Assembly (NCBI GenBank): GCA_027019325.1
Contig: JALUWT010000111.1
Span: 1-43,045, forward strand
Origin: Sulfurimonas sp.
Lineage (GTDB): Bacteria; Campylobacterota; Campylobacteria; Campylobacterales; Sulfurimonadaceae
Reading direction: 5' to 3'
Length of the DNA stretch: 43,045 bases
Shown here one piece after another: positions 23,709 to 32,431 of the stretch. The translations under genes and the position numbers were made by a program. The notes beneath the pieces were generated by a model. It did no database searches. It was given only the letters and a program-made list of their open reading frames with translations, and was not told the DNA's origin. Positions within the stretch are counted from its first letter, which is position 1. Each line of letters opens with the position of its first letter.

Positions 23709-26401
23709 AATGGTATCAAATGTCTTCAGATGATATTTTTAAGAATTTAGAGAGTGCTGAAGAGGGCCTCTCTAGCAGTGAAGCGCAAAAAAGAGTGGAA
23801 CAATACGGAGCAAATGTATTACGGGTACAAGAGGCTGTTTCCGCTTTTAAAATCTTTTTTATTCAGTTTAAAAATCCTCTCATCATCATTCTTCTCTTTG
23901 GTGTTTTTCTTTCGGCATACGGCGCTCATATGATTGATGCCATTGCCATTACGGTCATTATTTTAATCAATGTCATGATTGGTTTCCTCCAAGAGATAAA
24001 TATGCGTAAATCGATGGATGCCTTAAAAAATATGGTTGCACACATAGCTCAGGTTAAACGAGACGGTGAGTGGCGTGAAGTCCCTGTAGAAAGACTTGTT
24101 AAAGGGGATCTTGTAAAACTTCTTACAGGTAGTAAAGTGCAGGCAGATATGCGTGTTATCTCAGCTAATCAACTACTTATAGAAGAGGCAGCACTGACGG
24201 GTGAATCAGAGGCGATAGAAAAAATTACTGATGCCATACATGAGGATAATCTTGATATTGCCGACTGGAACAATATGGCATTTACCGGAACGCAGGTTCT
24301 TGCCGGTAATGGTGTGGGCGTTGTCTGCGAAACAGGAATGTCCACAGAGCTTGGCAAGATTGCCACAATGATGCACGCTACAAAAGAGGAACCGACACCG
24401 CTGCAGCAGCGTATTCACTCGCTTTCAAAAGTTCTCATCGGTGCAGCATTTATCATCGTTGCCATTGTCATTGGGCTTGGTATCGAGCAGGGGATGAGCT
24501 TTGCTGATATGGTCAACATTGGTATATCACTTACTGTTGCAGCTATTCCTGAGGGATTGCCTACTGTTGTGACGATTGTACTGACTTTAGGTGCAAAAGC
24601 GATGGCAAAGAACTCAGCACTTGTCAGAAAGTTGGCATCTGTTGAGACCTTGGGCTCGACGACAGTCATATGTTCTGATAAAACAGGAACGCTCACGCAG
24701 AACAAGATGCAGGTACTTTCCGCTTTTGTTGCTGGAAAATATTATGAAATATCTGGTTCAGGCTATGAGCCGGAGGGTCTCTTTAACGATGAGAATAGTG
24801 AAAATATAGAAGTATCTGATAATGAAGAGTTAGTGAAATTTTTACAAATATCTGCCATATGTAGTGATGCGCAGATAATTAAAGAGGGGGATACGCACTC
24901 TATTTTAGGAACACCGACAGAGGGTGCAGTAACAGTTGTCGCGGCAAAAGCTGGCATCAACAAAGAAGCAATGTCTCAAGAAGGTTTTGAAGTGATTCAT
25001 ACTTTTCCTTTTGACTCTGCTAGAAAAATGATGAGTGTTGTTATTAAAACACCGCAAGAGCAATACTTTGTCGTAGTAAAAGGCGCACCTGATGTTGTTG
25101 CCAAACGGAGTAAGTTTATCTATTTGCAGGGTGAATCAAAAACACTAGATGCCACAACAAACAAACACATCGACGAAGCCATTGAACGTTTTGCTTCACG
25201 TGCGCTACGTATACTTGCCATTGCTTTTAAACCTATAACAGCGCAACATTTAGATCTGACGCAAGAAGAGTATGAAAACGGTTTTACCTTTTTAGGTGTT
25301 CATGGCATCATAGATCCACCGCGTCCTGAAGTGATACCAGCGGTGAAAGAGTGCCATAGTGCAGGTATTCGAACGATTATGATAACAGGCGACCACGCAC
25401 AAACTGCAGAGGCCATAGCAAGAGAGATTGGTTTTATACAAAAAGGATATGAGCGGGTAGTTGTAGGGAGTGAACTTAACACTATGAGTGATGAGGTGCT
25501 GCAGGAAGTCGTGAAGGAGAGTGCCGTTTTTGCCAGAGTGATTCCTGAACATAAACTACGCATAGTCAATGCTCTCAAAGCCAATGGAGAGGTAACTGCT
25601 ATGACAGGGGACGGGGTAAATGATGCACCGGCACTGAGAACAGCCGACATAGGTGTGGCGATGGGAATTAGCGGAACAGATGTGGCAAAAGATTCAGCAG
25701 ATTTGATTTTACTCGATGACAATTTTACTAGCATTGTCAAAGCGGTACGTGAGGGACGCCGAATTTATGACAACATTAAAAAGTTCATCCGTCAGGACTT
25801 GACTGCCAATGTGAGTGAGGTGAGTGCTATTTTGTTTGCCTTTTTACTTATGGGAGACCATCCTTTAATGACCTTGGCACCGCTGATGATTTTATGGGTC
25901 AACCTTGTAAGTGATGGTATTCCCTCTCTGGCTCTAGGTGTTGAGAAAGGAGAACCCGGTCTTATGCGTAAAAAACCACGCTCATCTTCTGAAGATTTTT
26001 TCTCTGATTATCTCTCCTCACGTATCATTTTAAGAGGATTGATTTTAGGGAGTGTGACCTACTGGCTCTTTAGTTTTGCCCTCAGTAAAGGAGCAGATCT
26101 GCAATATGCACAGACTTTAGCCTTTATGACGCTTGTCTTTGGACAGCTTTTTCACATCTTTGATGCGCGTACATTCTCAACGCTCTATAGACGAAATCCA
26201 TTTGAAAACAGCTACCTGCTTTATGCGATTCTCATAGCAGCTGTTTTATCGCTTCTAATGGTCTACACTCCGATTGGGCATATAGCTTTGGGGACAGAAT
26301 CTTTAACAGCCAAACATATGATTATGGTCATTGCAATTGCAGCTCTGCCGACCTTGATAGTTTCAGGTTTAAAAGAGATATTTAAAATAAAATGGATTTA
26401 A
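23705..26401 (+). CDS. Ca2+-type P2 cation-transporting ATPase
   Basis: This 898-aa P-type ATPase has an N-terminal cation-ATPase domain, the TGES actuator loop, phosphorylation site SDKTGTLT and hinge TGDGVNDAPAL. The transport helices keep the calcium-pump pattern: PEGLP in M4, NVSEV in M5 and WVNLVSDGIP in M6, corresponding to SERCA's Asn/Glu and Asn/Thr/Asp ligands with Ser for Thr. It likely exports Ca2+ from the cytoplasm; other divalent cations or Na+ are possible. It is divergent from nhaA. Confidence 0.93.
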   Translation: MKWYQMSSDDIFKNLESAEEGLSSSEAQKRVEQYGANVLRVQEAVSAFKIFFIQFKNPLIIILLFGVFLSAYGAHMIDAIAITVIILINVMIGFLQEINMRKSMDALKNMVAHIAQVKRDGEWREVPVERLVKGDLVKLLTGSKVQADMRVISANQLLIEEAALTGESEAIEKITDAIHEDNLDIADWNNMAFTGTQVLAGNGVGVVCETGMSTELGKIATMMHATKEEPTPLQQRIHSLSKVLIGAAFIIVAIVIGLGIEQGMSFADMVNIGISLTVAAIPEGLPTVVTIVLTLGAKAMAKNSALVRKLASVETLGSTTVICSDKTGTLTQNKMQVLSAFVAGKYYEISGSGYEPEGLFNDENSENIEVSDNEELVKFLQISAICSDAQIIKEGDTHSILGTPTEGAVTVVAAKAGINKEAMSQEGFEVIHTFPFDSARKMMSVVIKTPQEQYFVVVKGAPDVVAKRSKFIYLQGESKTLDATTNKHIDEAIERFASRALRILAIAFKPITAQHLDLTQEEYENGFTFLGVHGIIDPPRPEVIPAVKECHSAGIRTIMITGDHAQTAEAIAREIGFIQKGYERVVVGSELNTMSDEVLQEVVKESAVFARVIPEHKLRIVNALKANGEVTAMTGDGVNDAPALRTADIGVAMGISGTDVAKDSADLILLDDNFTSIVKAVREGRRIYDNIKKFIRQDLTANVSEVSAILFAFLLMGDHPLMTLAPLMILWVNLVSDGIPSLALGVEKGEPGLMRKKPRSSSEDFFSDYLSSRIILRGLILGSVTYWLFSFALSKGADLQYAQTLAFMTLVFGQLFHIFDARTFSTLYRRNPFENSYLLYAILIAAVLSLLMVYTPIGHIALGTESLTAKHMIMVIAIAALPTLIVSGLKEIFKIKWI

Positions 26402-26462
26402 ATAAATACTTAATAAAAGTAAGGCAGTGAATTTTTTATAGATAAGATGTAAAAAAGTTGAG

Positions 26463-26468
26463 TATAAT
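26463..26468 (+). promoter_or_regulatory. -10 box of the solenoid-MoxR-VWA operon, placed for a leaderless mRNA
   Basis: TATAAT ends 6 bases before the ATG at 26475; no ribosome site fits in CATTTC, so the first gene is predicted to be leaderless. Confidence 0.6.
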
Positions 26469-26474
26469 CATTTC

Positions 26475-27719
26475 ATGAATTTAGAATCTTTAAAAAATCA
26501 GACTCTTTTGTTTCTTGGAAAGTCGCGTGCGTTTAGTGAAGCGGAGTTCTTTTCGCAGCTTGAGGTGCATACTGTTGCTTTGACAAAAGAGCTGCGTGAG
26601 GATGTTCACTTTGTCTTAGAAGGACGTATGCTGACACCTTATGAGCAGAACTTAAGTGATGAGCTTTATGCTATGCAGAAGTATCAGTTCTTAAAGATAG
26701 ATGATTTTGAAAAGGCATTGGCTGAGCAGATAGATGATGCTGTTTTACTGATGAGTTTGAAGCTTTCAAATGACAAAGTACGACTGAAAAGTTTTTTGCA
26801 CAACAGCTGCGTGAGTGATACGCTCTTTTTTAAACTCCTAAAAATGTACAAATGGCAGGGTGAGGATTTCTTTGAAAATGATGATAACCGTGATGTAAGT
26901 GCGGCACTCATTGGAAGATTTTATGAAAATATTGAGCGCAATCATAATGTGCAGTATGCTACAACCGGCATCATCCATCTCATTTCGCAGACAAAAAATC
27001 CCGAGTTGCTTGAAGCCATCAGTGAACTCGAAGCAGTGAATTTTCATCCAAAGATTAAAGTTCTTTTGGCACAGCACCCCTTTACACCGCAAAAAGTACT
27101 CAAAAAGTTAGTACAATCAAATGCACAAGAAATGCTTGAAGCGATGAGCAAAAATTCTGAATTAGACAAAGAGACAGCTTTCGTTCTGATAGAAAAAGAG
27201 GATGTTTTGGCGAAAAATATCGCTGAAAATATTGACTTGGATGCAGAGCTTTTTGAAAAACTTCTGCCTCACGCAGCGACTCTTGCTCTCAATGAGAGTC
27301 TGCGTGAGGAGATGCAAATAAAACTTTTTGATTTAGGCAGTGAAGAAGTTTTTTTCTCTTTAGCGCATAATGTGCAGTTGACTTCAGAGCTAATAGAAAA
27401 ACTTTTTGCACTCCACAACGACTCTTACACGCAAGCACTTTATAAAAATGCCAGCGTGAGCAGTGCGCTTTTAGAAGAGGCGTATGAAGATGAGAAAAAT
27501 CATCTCTCTTTGGCACAAAATACTGCTGCGCCGCAAAGTATTTTAGAAAAACTCTATGCAGGTGGTGATGCTGAGATATTGGGTGCACTTGCTTGTAATA
27601 CAAATACACCTGTAGATATTCTCTATCAGCTCCAACTCGACAGACGTTTTGAGCGAGCTGTTAAAACAAATGAAGCTTTTGGTAAATCGATACAAAGTCA
27701 AAATATAGGATGGTTATAA
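26475..27719 (+). CDS. Alpha-solenoid (LRV/HEAT-like) protein of unknown function
   Basis: This 414-aa soluble protein has no signal peptide or membrane segment. From about residue 170 onward it is built of helical repeats of about 22-25 residues with an N-x-x-x-P-x-x-x-L-x-x-L character, clearest near the end (AQNTAAPQSILEKLY, then ACNTNTPVDILYQLQ), the pattern of leucine-rich variant repeats. I do not recognise the N-terminal part. The MoxR gene begins on its stop codon (TAATG), so it belongs to the same operon and plausibly serves as the binding platform or substrate adaptor (inference). An internal inverted repeat lies at 27267-27309. Confidence 0.75.
   Translation: MNLESLKNQTLLFLGKSRAFSEAEFFSQLEVHTVALTKELREDVHFVLEGRMLTPYEQNLSDELYAMQKYQFLKIDDFEKALAEQIDDAVLLMSLKLSNDKVRLKSFLHNSCVSDTLFFKLLKMYKWQGEDFFENDDNRDVSAALIGRFYENIERNHNVQYATTGIIHLISQTKNPELLEAISELEAVNFHPKIKVLLAQHPFTPQKVLKKLVQSNAQEMLEAMSKNSELDKETAFVLIEKEDVLAKNIAENIDLDAELFEKLLPHAATLALNESLREEMQIKLFDLGSEEVFFSLAHNVQLTSELIEKLFALHNDSYTQALYKNASVSSALLEEAYEDEKNHLSLAQNTAAPQSILEKLYAGGDAEILGALACNTNTPVDILYQLQLDRRFERAVKTNEAFGKSIQSQNIGWL
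27267..27309. repeat. Inverted repeat within the solenoid gene
   Basis: CCTCACGCA (27267-27275) and GACTCT (27278-27283) pair with AGAGTC (27295-27300) and TGCGTGAGG (27301-27309): 15 base pairs with a 2-base bulge and an 11-base loop. The outer arms are two opposed copies of the over-represented TGCGTGAG octamer. Confidence 0.6.
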
Positions 27720-28714
27720 TGCAGGCAAAAAATCTTAAAAAGAGTCTTGAATCCTTGGTCACACAAAAGGTACCGACTTTTCTCTGGGGTGCTCCGGGAA
27801 TTGGAAAATCTTCGATAGTCAAGCAGATAGCAGAGGAAAAAGAGCTTGGTTTTATAGATCTGCGTTTGGCTTTGATGGATCCAACTGACCTTAAAGGCAT
27901 TCCTTTTTACGATAAAGAGAGCCATACGGCACTCTGGGCAGCACCTGCATTTTTGCCGCGTGAGGGAGAGGGCATACTCTTTTTAGATGAGCTGAACTCT
28001 GCCGCTCCAGCGGTGCAGTCTTCTGCCTATCAGCTTATTTTGGACAGACGGGTAGGTGAGTATGTTCTTCCAGAGGGTTGGGCAATAGTTGCTGCAGGAA
28101 ATCGTGAAGGAGACAGAGGAGTGACTTATAAAATGCCTGCACCTTTAGCCAACAGATTTGTGCATTTTGAACTGGAAGTGAGTGTAGATGACTGGCGTGA
28201 GTGGGCATACAAAAATGTACTGGATAGCCACATAATTGCATACATCTCTTACAAAAATGAGCACCTTTTTACTTTTGATGCCAAATCTCAGCAGAAGAGT
28301 TTTGCAACACCGAGAAGCTGGGCGTATGTGCATAGTATCTTACAAAGTGGGGTCGAGGCAAATCTGCTGCTTGATGTCATAAGTGGCGCAGTCGGGCGTG
28401 AGGTGGCTGTAAGTTTTTTAAGTTTTTTACGTGTTGCGGACAGATTGCCGGATATTGATGGGATACTTCTTGGAGAGCTGCATGAACAGAGTGAAGGAGT
28501 GGATGTACTCTATGCGCTTGGGAGCGGACTTGTCAGCAAATATCTGCAAAATCCGAATGAGAAATCCTTGGAAAACCTGCTTGACTATACCTTGGAGATG
28601 CAGCCGGAGTTTGCTGTGATGATAGTGCAGGATCTGCAAAAAAATGGTGTGACAATGGAGCAGTCAGAGAACTTTAAAGCGTGGGTGCAAAAGTTCGCAT
28701 ATCTCTTGGCGTAA
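27719..28714 (+). CDS. MoxR-family AAA+ ATPase
   Basis: This 331-aa ATPase has Walker A GAPGIGKS (residues 24-31), Walker B ILFLDE (86-91), sensor-1 Asn128 in AAGN, and the ANRF arginine at 146. MoxR ATPases work with VWA proteins as chaperones that insert metals or activate enzymes (CbbQ/CbbO, NorQ/NorD, RavA/ViaA). The start at 27719 overlaps the previous stop and has AGGATGG upstream; the in-frame ATG at 27710 lacks a ribosome site. The VWA gene follows after 3 bases. Confidence 0.9.
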   Translation: MQAKNLKKSLESLVTQKVPTFLWGAPGIGKSSIVKQIAEEKELGFIDLRLALMDPTDLKGIPFYDKESHTALWAAPAFLPREGEGILFLDELNSAAPAVQSSAYQLILDRRVGEYVLPEGWAIVAAGNREGDRGVTYKMPAPLANRFVHFELEVSVDDWREWAYKNVLDSHIIAYISYKNEHLFTFDAKSQQKSFATPRSWAYVHSILQSGVEANLLLDVISGAVGREVAVSFLSFLRVADRLPDIDGILLGELHEQSEGVDVLYALGSGLVSKYLQNPNEKSLENLLDYTLEMQPEFAVMIVQDLQKNGVTMEQSENFKAWVQKFAYLLA

Positions 28715-28717
28715 AGC

Positions 28718-29824
28718 ATGAAAGCAAAAGAAAAAATCTCTCAGGCAAAAGCGAAACTTTTAGTCGATTACCCCTATTTTGGAACTTTGGCCTCAAAACT
28801 GGAACTTTTGATCAATGATGATCTGGAGAGTTTTAAGAGTGACGGCAAAAAGTTGGAGTATCGAGAGGAGTATCTGGCTGACCTGGAGCTTTGCGAAATA
28901 GAGTTTCTCTTGGCAAACGGTGCGATGCATCAGGTACTAGCACATGATAATCGTAAGAACAACAGAAGCGGCTGGCTCTGGCAGATGGCAACAGATATTG
29001 CCATTAATGATATGCTTTTACAAAATGGTATGAATATGCCACAGGGTGCGCAATATAGAAAACGTTTCAGTGGAATGTATGCTGAAGAGATATATGCCGA
29101 GCTTAAAGATGACATCCTGCGTGAAGATGAAGATCTTGAGTATGAAGCGGACAATGCGGATGATGTAGAGCAAAAAGAGAATGAAAAGCAGGAACAAGAG
29201 CAACTGCTCCAAGAACAGCTTTTAGCCGAAGAAGCCATCTCTCTTTTAGAATCCCAAATGAAAATGGGTGAAGCTCCAGAGTCGATGGAGCGTTTTTTTG
29301 ACATTGAAGTTTTTGGTAAAGTGGACTGGCGAAGTGAACTGCGTGAGGCACTTGAACAGTACTTCAGAGATGATTATGTGATGATGCCGCCTTCAAAAAA
29401 ACTGCTTTATCAGGGAATATACCTGCCTTCAAGCAGTTCACAAACCTTTCGCTTGGTTATTGCCATTGACTCTTCGGATTCTGTGGATGAAGCGCTATTA
29501 AATGAATTTTTATCTGAAGTCACTTTTTTGATGGAGCAGGTGCAAAACTATATCATCGATATGATTGTTTGTGATGATAGAATCCACTCTCACACAAGTT
29601 TTTACAGTGGTGAAGCTTTGGATGTAAAGATTATTGGCAGTGCTGGAACAGATTTTCGTCCTGTTTTTGAGTTTATAGAAAAAGAGTTGGATGATGTGAA
29701 ACTACTGCTCTATTTTACAGACCTGGAAGGGATTTTCCCAAGAGAAGCACCTGCTTATGAGGTAAAATGGGTAACGCCTAAAGAGGAAGAAATTCCTTTT
29801 GGGAAAATTATTTTATTGGATTAG
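28718..29824 (+). CDS. VWA protein with degenerate DUF2201 metallopeptidase-like domain
   Basis: This 368-aa cytoplasmic protein joins an N-terminal DUF2201-like domain (about 10-130), a charged Glu/Gln coiled linker (about 133-185) and a C-terminal VWA domain. The MIDAS is complete by eye: DSSDS at 251-255, Thr in AGTDF and Asp in FTDLEG. In the N-terminal domain the usual HExxH-x4-H helix reads NGAMH-x4-H: His71 and His76 remain but the first His and the catalytic Glu are replaced by Asn67 and Gly68, so proteolysis is unlikely. The WQMATDIAIN segment that follows is typical of the family. It is the expected partner of the MoxR ATPase. The 3' end overlaps the CbrR-like gene by 4 bases. Confidence 0.8.
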   Translation: MKAKEKISQAKAKLLVDYPYFGTLASKLELLINDDLESFKSDGKKLEYREEYLADLELCEIEFLLANGAMHQVLAHDNRKNNRSGWLWQMATDIAINDMLLQNGMNMPQGAQYRKRFSGMYAEEIYAELKDDILREDEDLEYEADNADDVEQKENEKQEQEQLLQEQLLAEEAISLLESQMKMGEAPESMERFFDIEVFGKVDWRSELREALEQYFRDDYVMMPPSKKLLYQGIYLPSSSSQTFRLVIAIDSSDSVDEALLNEFLSEVTFLMEQVQNYIIDMIVCDDRIHSHTSFYSGEALDVKIIGSAGTDFRPVFEFIEKELDDVKLLLYFTDLEGIFPREAPAYEVKWVTPKEEEIPFGKIILLD

Positions 29825-31077
29825 TTCCCATGGAAGATAAGTCTGTTTCTTCCTTCATTTTTCGCTTTATAGAGCATCATATCTGCTTCATTGATGGCCT
29901 CTTCAAGTGTTTCATCATCATTAAACAAAACTGCTCCGATAGAGATAGTGAAGGTAATGAATTGCTCTTTATCAACTTGAAATGAGTAATTTTCAACTTC
30001 TGAATGAATTCTTGCTAAAATATCCTGCGCACTGTAGCGGTTAATATTTTTTAAAACGATACAAAACTCTTCGCCTCCAAAACGGGCAACGACATCTTTT
30101 GGGCTTGTAGAACTACGTAAAATATCTGCAAGTGTTACGATGACTTTGTCACCAATATCATGTCCATAGGTGTCATTGACATTTTTAAAGTGGTCGATAT
30201 CTATCATGGCAATAGCAAATTTTTCACCACTCTCTTTAATATCTTCTACATACTCGTTTATCTCTTTAAAGAAGTATCGGCGATTATAAAGACCTGTCAG
30301 GTAGTCACGGTTTGCATAGTTCATAATCATCTGGATGTTTTCTAACGCTTCTATGGAGTTGTTGACACGGCAGGAGAACTCCTCTTTTGAAAAAGGTTTT
30401 TTGATGTAGTCATTTGCACCGTGCTTTAAAAAGAGCGCACTTACCTCTGTATCTTCACTGCCGGAGAGTGCCAGAATGCAGAGCTCATCTTTTGAGTAGG
30501 TTTGACGAATCTCATAGGTAAGCTCAAGTCCGTTCATGACGGGCATATTGTAATCTGTCAAAACAAGAGAGATGTCGGGTTTTGCCTGTAGCATGCCAAT
30601 TGCTTCTTCTCCATGAGCCACGGTGATGACCTGAAAAAAGAGATTTTCAAGCATATTTTGCATCTGTTTTCGAAAAACTATGGAGTCATCTACAACCAAA
30701 ACTTTATGCTGCTGATTTTTTCTAAGACGCTCGATGCTTTGGATGATGTAATTGATATCACCCACTCCGCCTTTATTTATATAGTCTATGATGTCCTTTT
30801 TCAGCATTTTATTACGGAAATCTTTGTCAATATTGGCACTGAGTACTATGACATGATTTTTTTTCGAAAGTGCATAATCGACAACCTCACCATCAGGTGC
30901 ATCGGGCAGGTTGATGTCTAGGAGTGTGATGAAGTATTTGTATCGCGCCAAAAAGAGCTTGGCCTCGGCCAGTGTGTAGGCAACATCAACTTCCATCTCC
31001 AGAGCATGCTCTATCTTTTTAGATATCAGTTTTGCAAGCGTTTTGTTGTCTTCAACGATTAAAATTCTTTCACTCAT
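29821..31077 (-). CDS. REC-REC-GGDEF response regulator, CbrR-like diguanylate cyclase
   Basis: This 418-aa protein has two receiver domains: residues 1-120, with VEDN and LLDINLPD giving the phospho-Asp, and about 124-245, with VDDS, TDYNMP and KKPFS. A GGDEF domain with intact GGEEF follows. The RxxD inhibitory site is absent (SPKD at that position), so product inhibition may be missing. Layout and length match CbrR (Cj0643) of Campylobacter jejuni, a bile-resistance regulator. The matching sensor kinase is not in the window. Confidence 0.92.
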   Translation of the reverse strand: MSERILIVEDNKTLAKLISKKIEHALEMEVDVAYTLAEAKLFLARYKYFITLLDINLPDAPDGEVVDYALSKKNHVIVLSANIDKDFRNKMLKKDIIDYINKGGVGDINYIIQSIERLRKNQQHKVLVVDDSIVFRKQMQNMLENLFFQVITVAHGEEAIGMLQAKPDISLVLTDYNMPVMNGLELTYEIRQTYSKDELCILALSGSEDTEVSALFLKHGANDYIKKPFSKEEFSCRVNNSIEALENIQMIMNYANRDYLTGLYNRRYFFKEINEYVEDIKESGEKFAIAMIDIDHFKNVNDTYGHDIGDKVIVTLADILRSSTSPKDVVARFGGEEFCIVLKNINRYSAQDILARIHSEVENYSFQVDKEQFITFTISIGAVLFNDDETLEEAINEADMMLYKAKNEGRNRLIFHGN

Positions 31078-31165
31078 CTATTGTCTCCAAAATATGTTAG
31101 AAATCTATCCAAAGAGTATAGCCTCATTAATCTAAAATTATAGTAAGAGTAGGTAGTATCTTTTT

Positions 31166-32431
31166 ATGAATTATATGCATGTTACTTTAGACAAATTAAA
31201 CAATCATCAAAATGTTTTTTTAACCGGTGGAGCAGGGGTTGGAAAGACTACAATTACACGAGAGATTATTGCAGAGTATGAAGCAGAAGCGAAAAAAGTT
31301 GCCAAACTTGCCTCCACTGGAATGGCTGCGACACTTATCGGTGGGCAAACACTGCACAGTTTTTTAGATCTTGGTATCGCTTCTGACATGCAGGAGTTGC
31401 AACAAAACGGTAAATTTGAGATAAAAAAGAAGATTAAAAAACTCATCGGTGCGATGGATCTCATCGTCATTGATGAGGTTTCTATGGTGAGTGATGCACT
31501 CTTTGAGATGATAGAGCTTCGTCTCACGCAGGGTGGATTTTCCGGCTCCCTTCTGCTCGTAGGTGATTTTTTGCAGCTGCCGCCTGTTGTTCGCGGTTAT
31601 GGTGAGGTAAAATATGCTTTTGAGTCCGCTTCATGGCAAAATTTTAACTTTGAGACTGTGGAGCTCACGCATGTTTACAGAACCGATGACAGCGCCTTTA
31701 TAGAGCTTCTGCATGCCGTTCGTTTTGGTCAGATTGATGAAAGTGTCCACAACCGGCTCAATGCATTTATAAAACCGCTGCCAAATGATTTAAGCCAATT
31801 TAGCTTTTTGTTTGGAAAAAATCTCTCTGCTTCGCGTCATAACAAAAAAGAGCTTGAACACATTGAAGGGGAACTTTTTACAAAAGAAGCACAGATAATT
31901 AAGCATCAAAAAACTACAAGCGACAAAGAGGTAGAACGATTTATGGATGATGCCAGAATAGATAAAAATCTGGAACTTAAAATCGGTGCGCCTGTTCTCT
32001 TCTCACGCAATGCCTGGAACTATTTTAACGGGGAGCGGGGTGTTGTTGTCAATGTCGATGCGAGCTATGTGTATGTAGAAAAAAGTGATGGAAAAGTCGT
32101 TAAACTAGAGAGTGTTGCACAGAGTAAAAGTCTCTGGAAGGAAAAAACACTCAAAGGCAAGAAAGAGATGGTGGAAGAGAATCTTTTTAGTGTCTACCAG
32201 TACCCGATAAAACTCGCGTTTGCCATTACCATCCACAAGTCACAAGGCATGAGCATCGAAGATCTCATCATTGACACTAACGAAATTTTTGCTCCTTCAC
32301 AGTTTTATGTGGCACTCTCACGGGCATCTAATCCAAAACGACTCACACTCATCGCTCCAAGAAAACAGTGGTATAAGCTTGCCTTTGTCAATGAAAAGGC
32401 GATGCAGTTTGTTAAAGAGGGAAGATGCTGA
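31166..32431 (+). CDS. Pif1/RecD-like DNA helicase
   Basis: This 421-aa superfamily 1B helicase has Walker A GGAGVGKTT (residues 21-29), Walker B IVIDEVSMV, a GDFLQLPPV motif III, and the C-terminal ITIHKSQGMS ... FYVALSRA block with motifs V and VI. It would unwind DNA 5' to 3'. It is shorter than Pif1 proteins with extra domains, so it is a core-only form. No clear ribosome site precedes the ATG; TAGTAT ends 6 bases upstream and could serve as a weak leaderless promoter. The DMT transporter gene overlaps its end by 7 bases. Confidence 0.9.
   Translation: MNYMHVTLDKLNNHQNVFLTGGAGVGKTTITREIIAEYEAEAKKVAKLASTGMAATLIGGQTLHSFLDLGIASDMQELQQNGKFEIKKKIKKLIGAMDLIVIDEVSMVSDALFEMIELRLTQGGFSGSLLLVGDFLQLPPVVRGYGEVKYAFESASWQNFNFETVELTHVYRTDDSAFIELLHAVRFGQIDESVHNRLNAFIKPLPNDLSQFSFLFGKNLSASRHNKKELEHIEGELFTKEAQIIKHQKTTSDKEVERFMDDARIDKNLELKIGAPVLFSRNAWNYFNGERGVVVNVDASYVYVEKSDGKVVKLESVAQSKSLWKEKTLKGKKEMVEENLFSVYQYPIKLAFAITIHKSQGMSIEDLIIDTNEIFAPSQFYVALSRASNPKRLTLIAPRKQWYKLAFVNEKAMQFVKEGRC

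Larger units (their letters stand above)
12481..32009. repeat. Dispersed over-represented octamer TGCGTGAG / CTCACGCA
   Basis: Hand count finds 24 exact copies in the window, 23 of them between these coordinates and one at 42401. Plus-orientation copies start at 12481, 12748, 12856, 15992, 17023, 17887, 18785, 20020, 20395, 20548, 26593, 26808, 27301 and 29340. Complement copies start at 19974, 20443, 20471, 20485, 24692, 27268, 31523, 31664, 32002 and 42401. All lie inside genes, in several reading frames and on either strand. Confidence 0.7.

Noticed and set aside
25300-25740. 146-aa minus-strand frame inside the P-type ATPase
   Set aside because: Antisense of the conserved hinge and P domain (TGDGVNDAP); no independent support.
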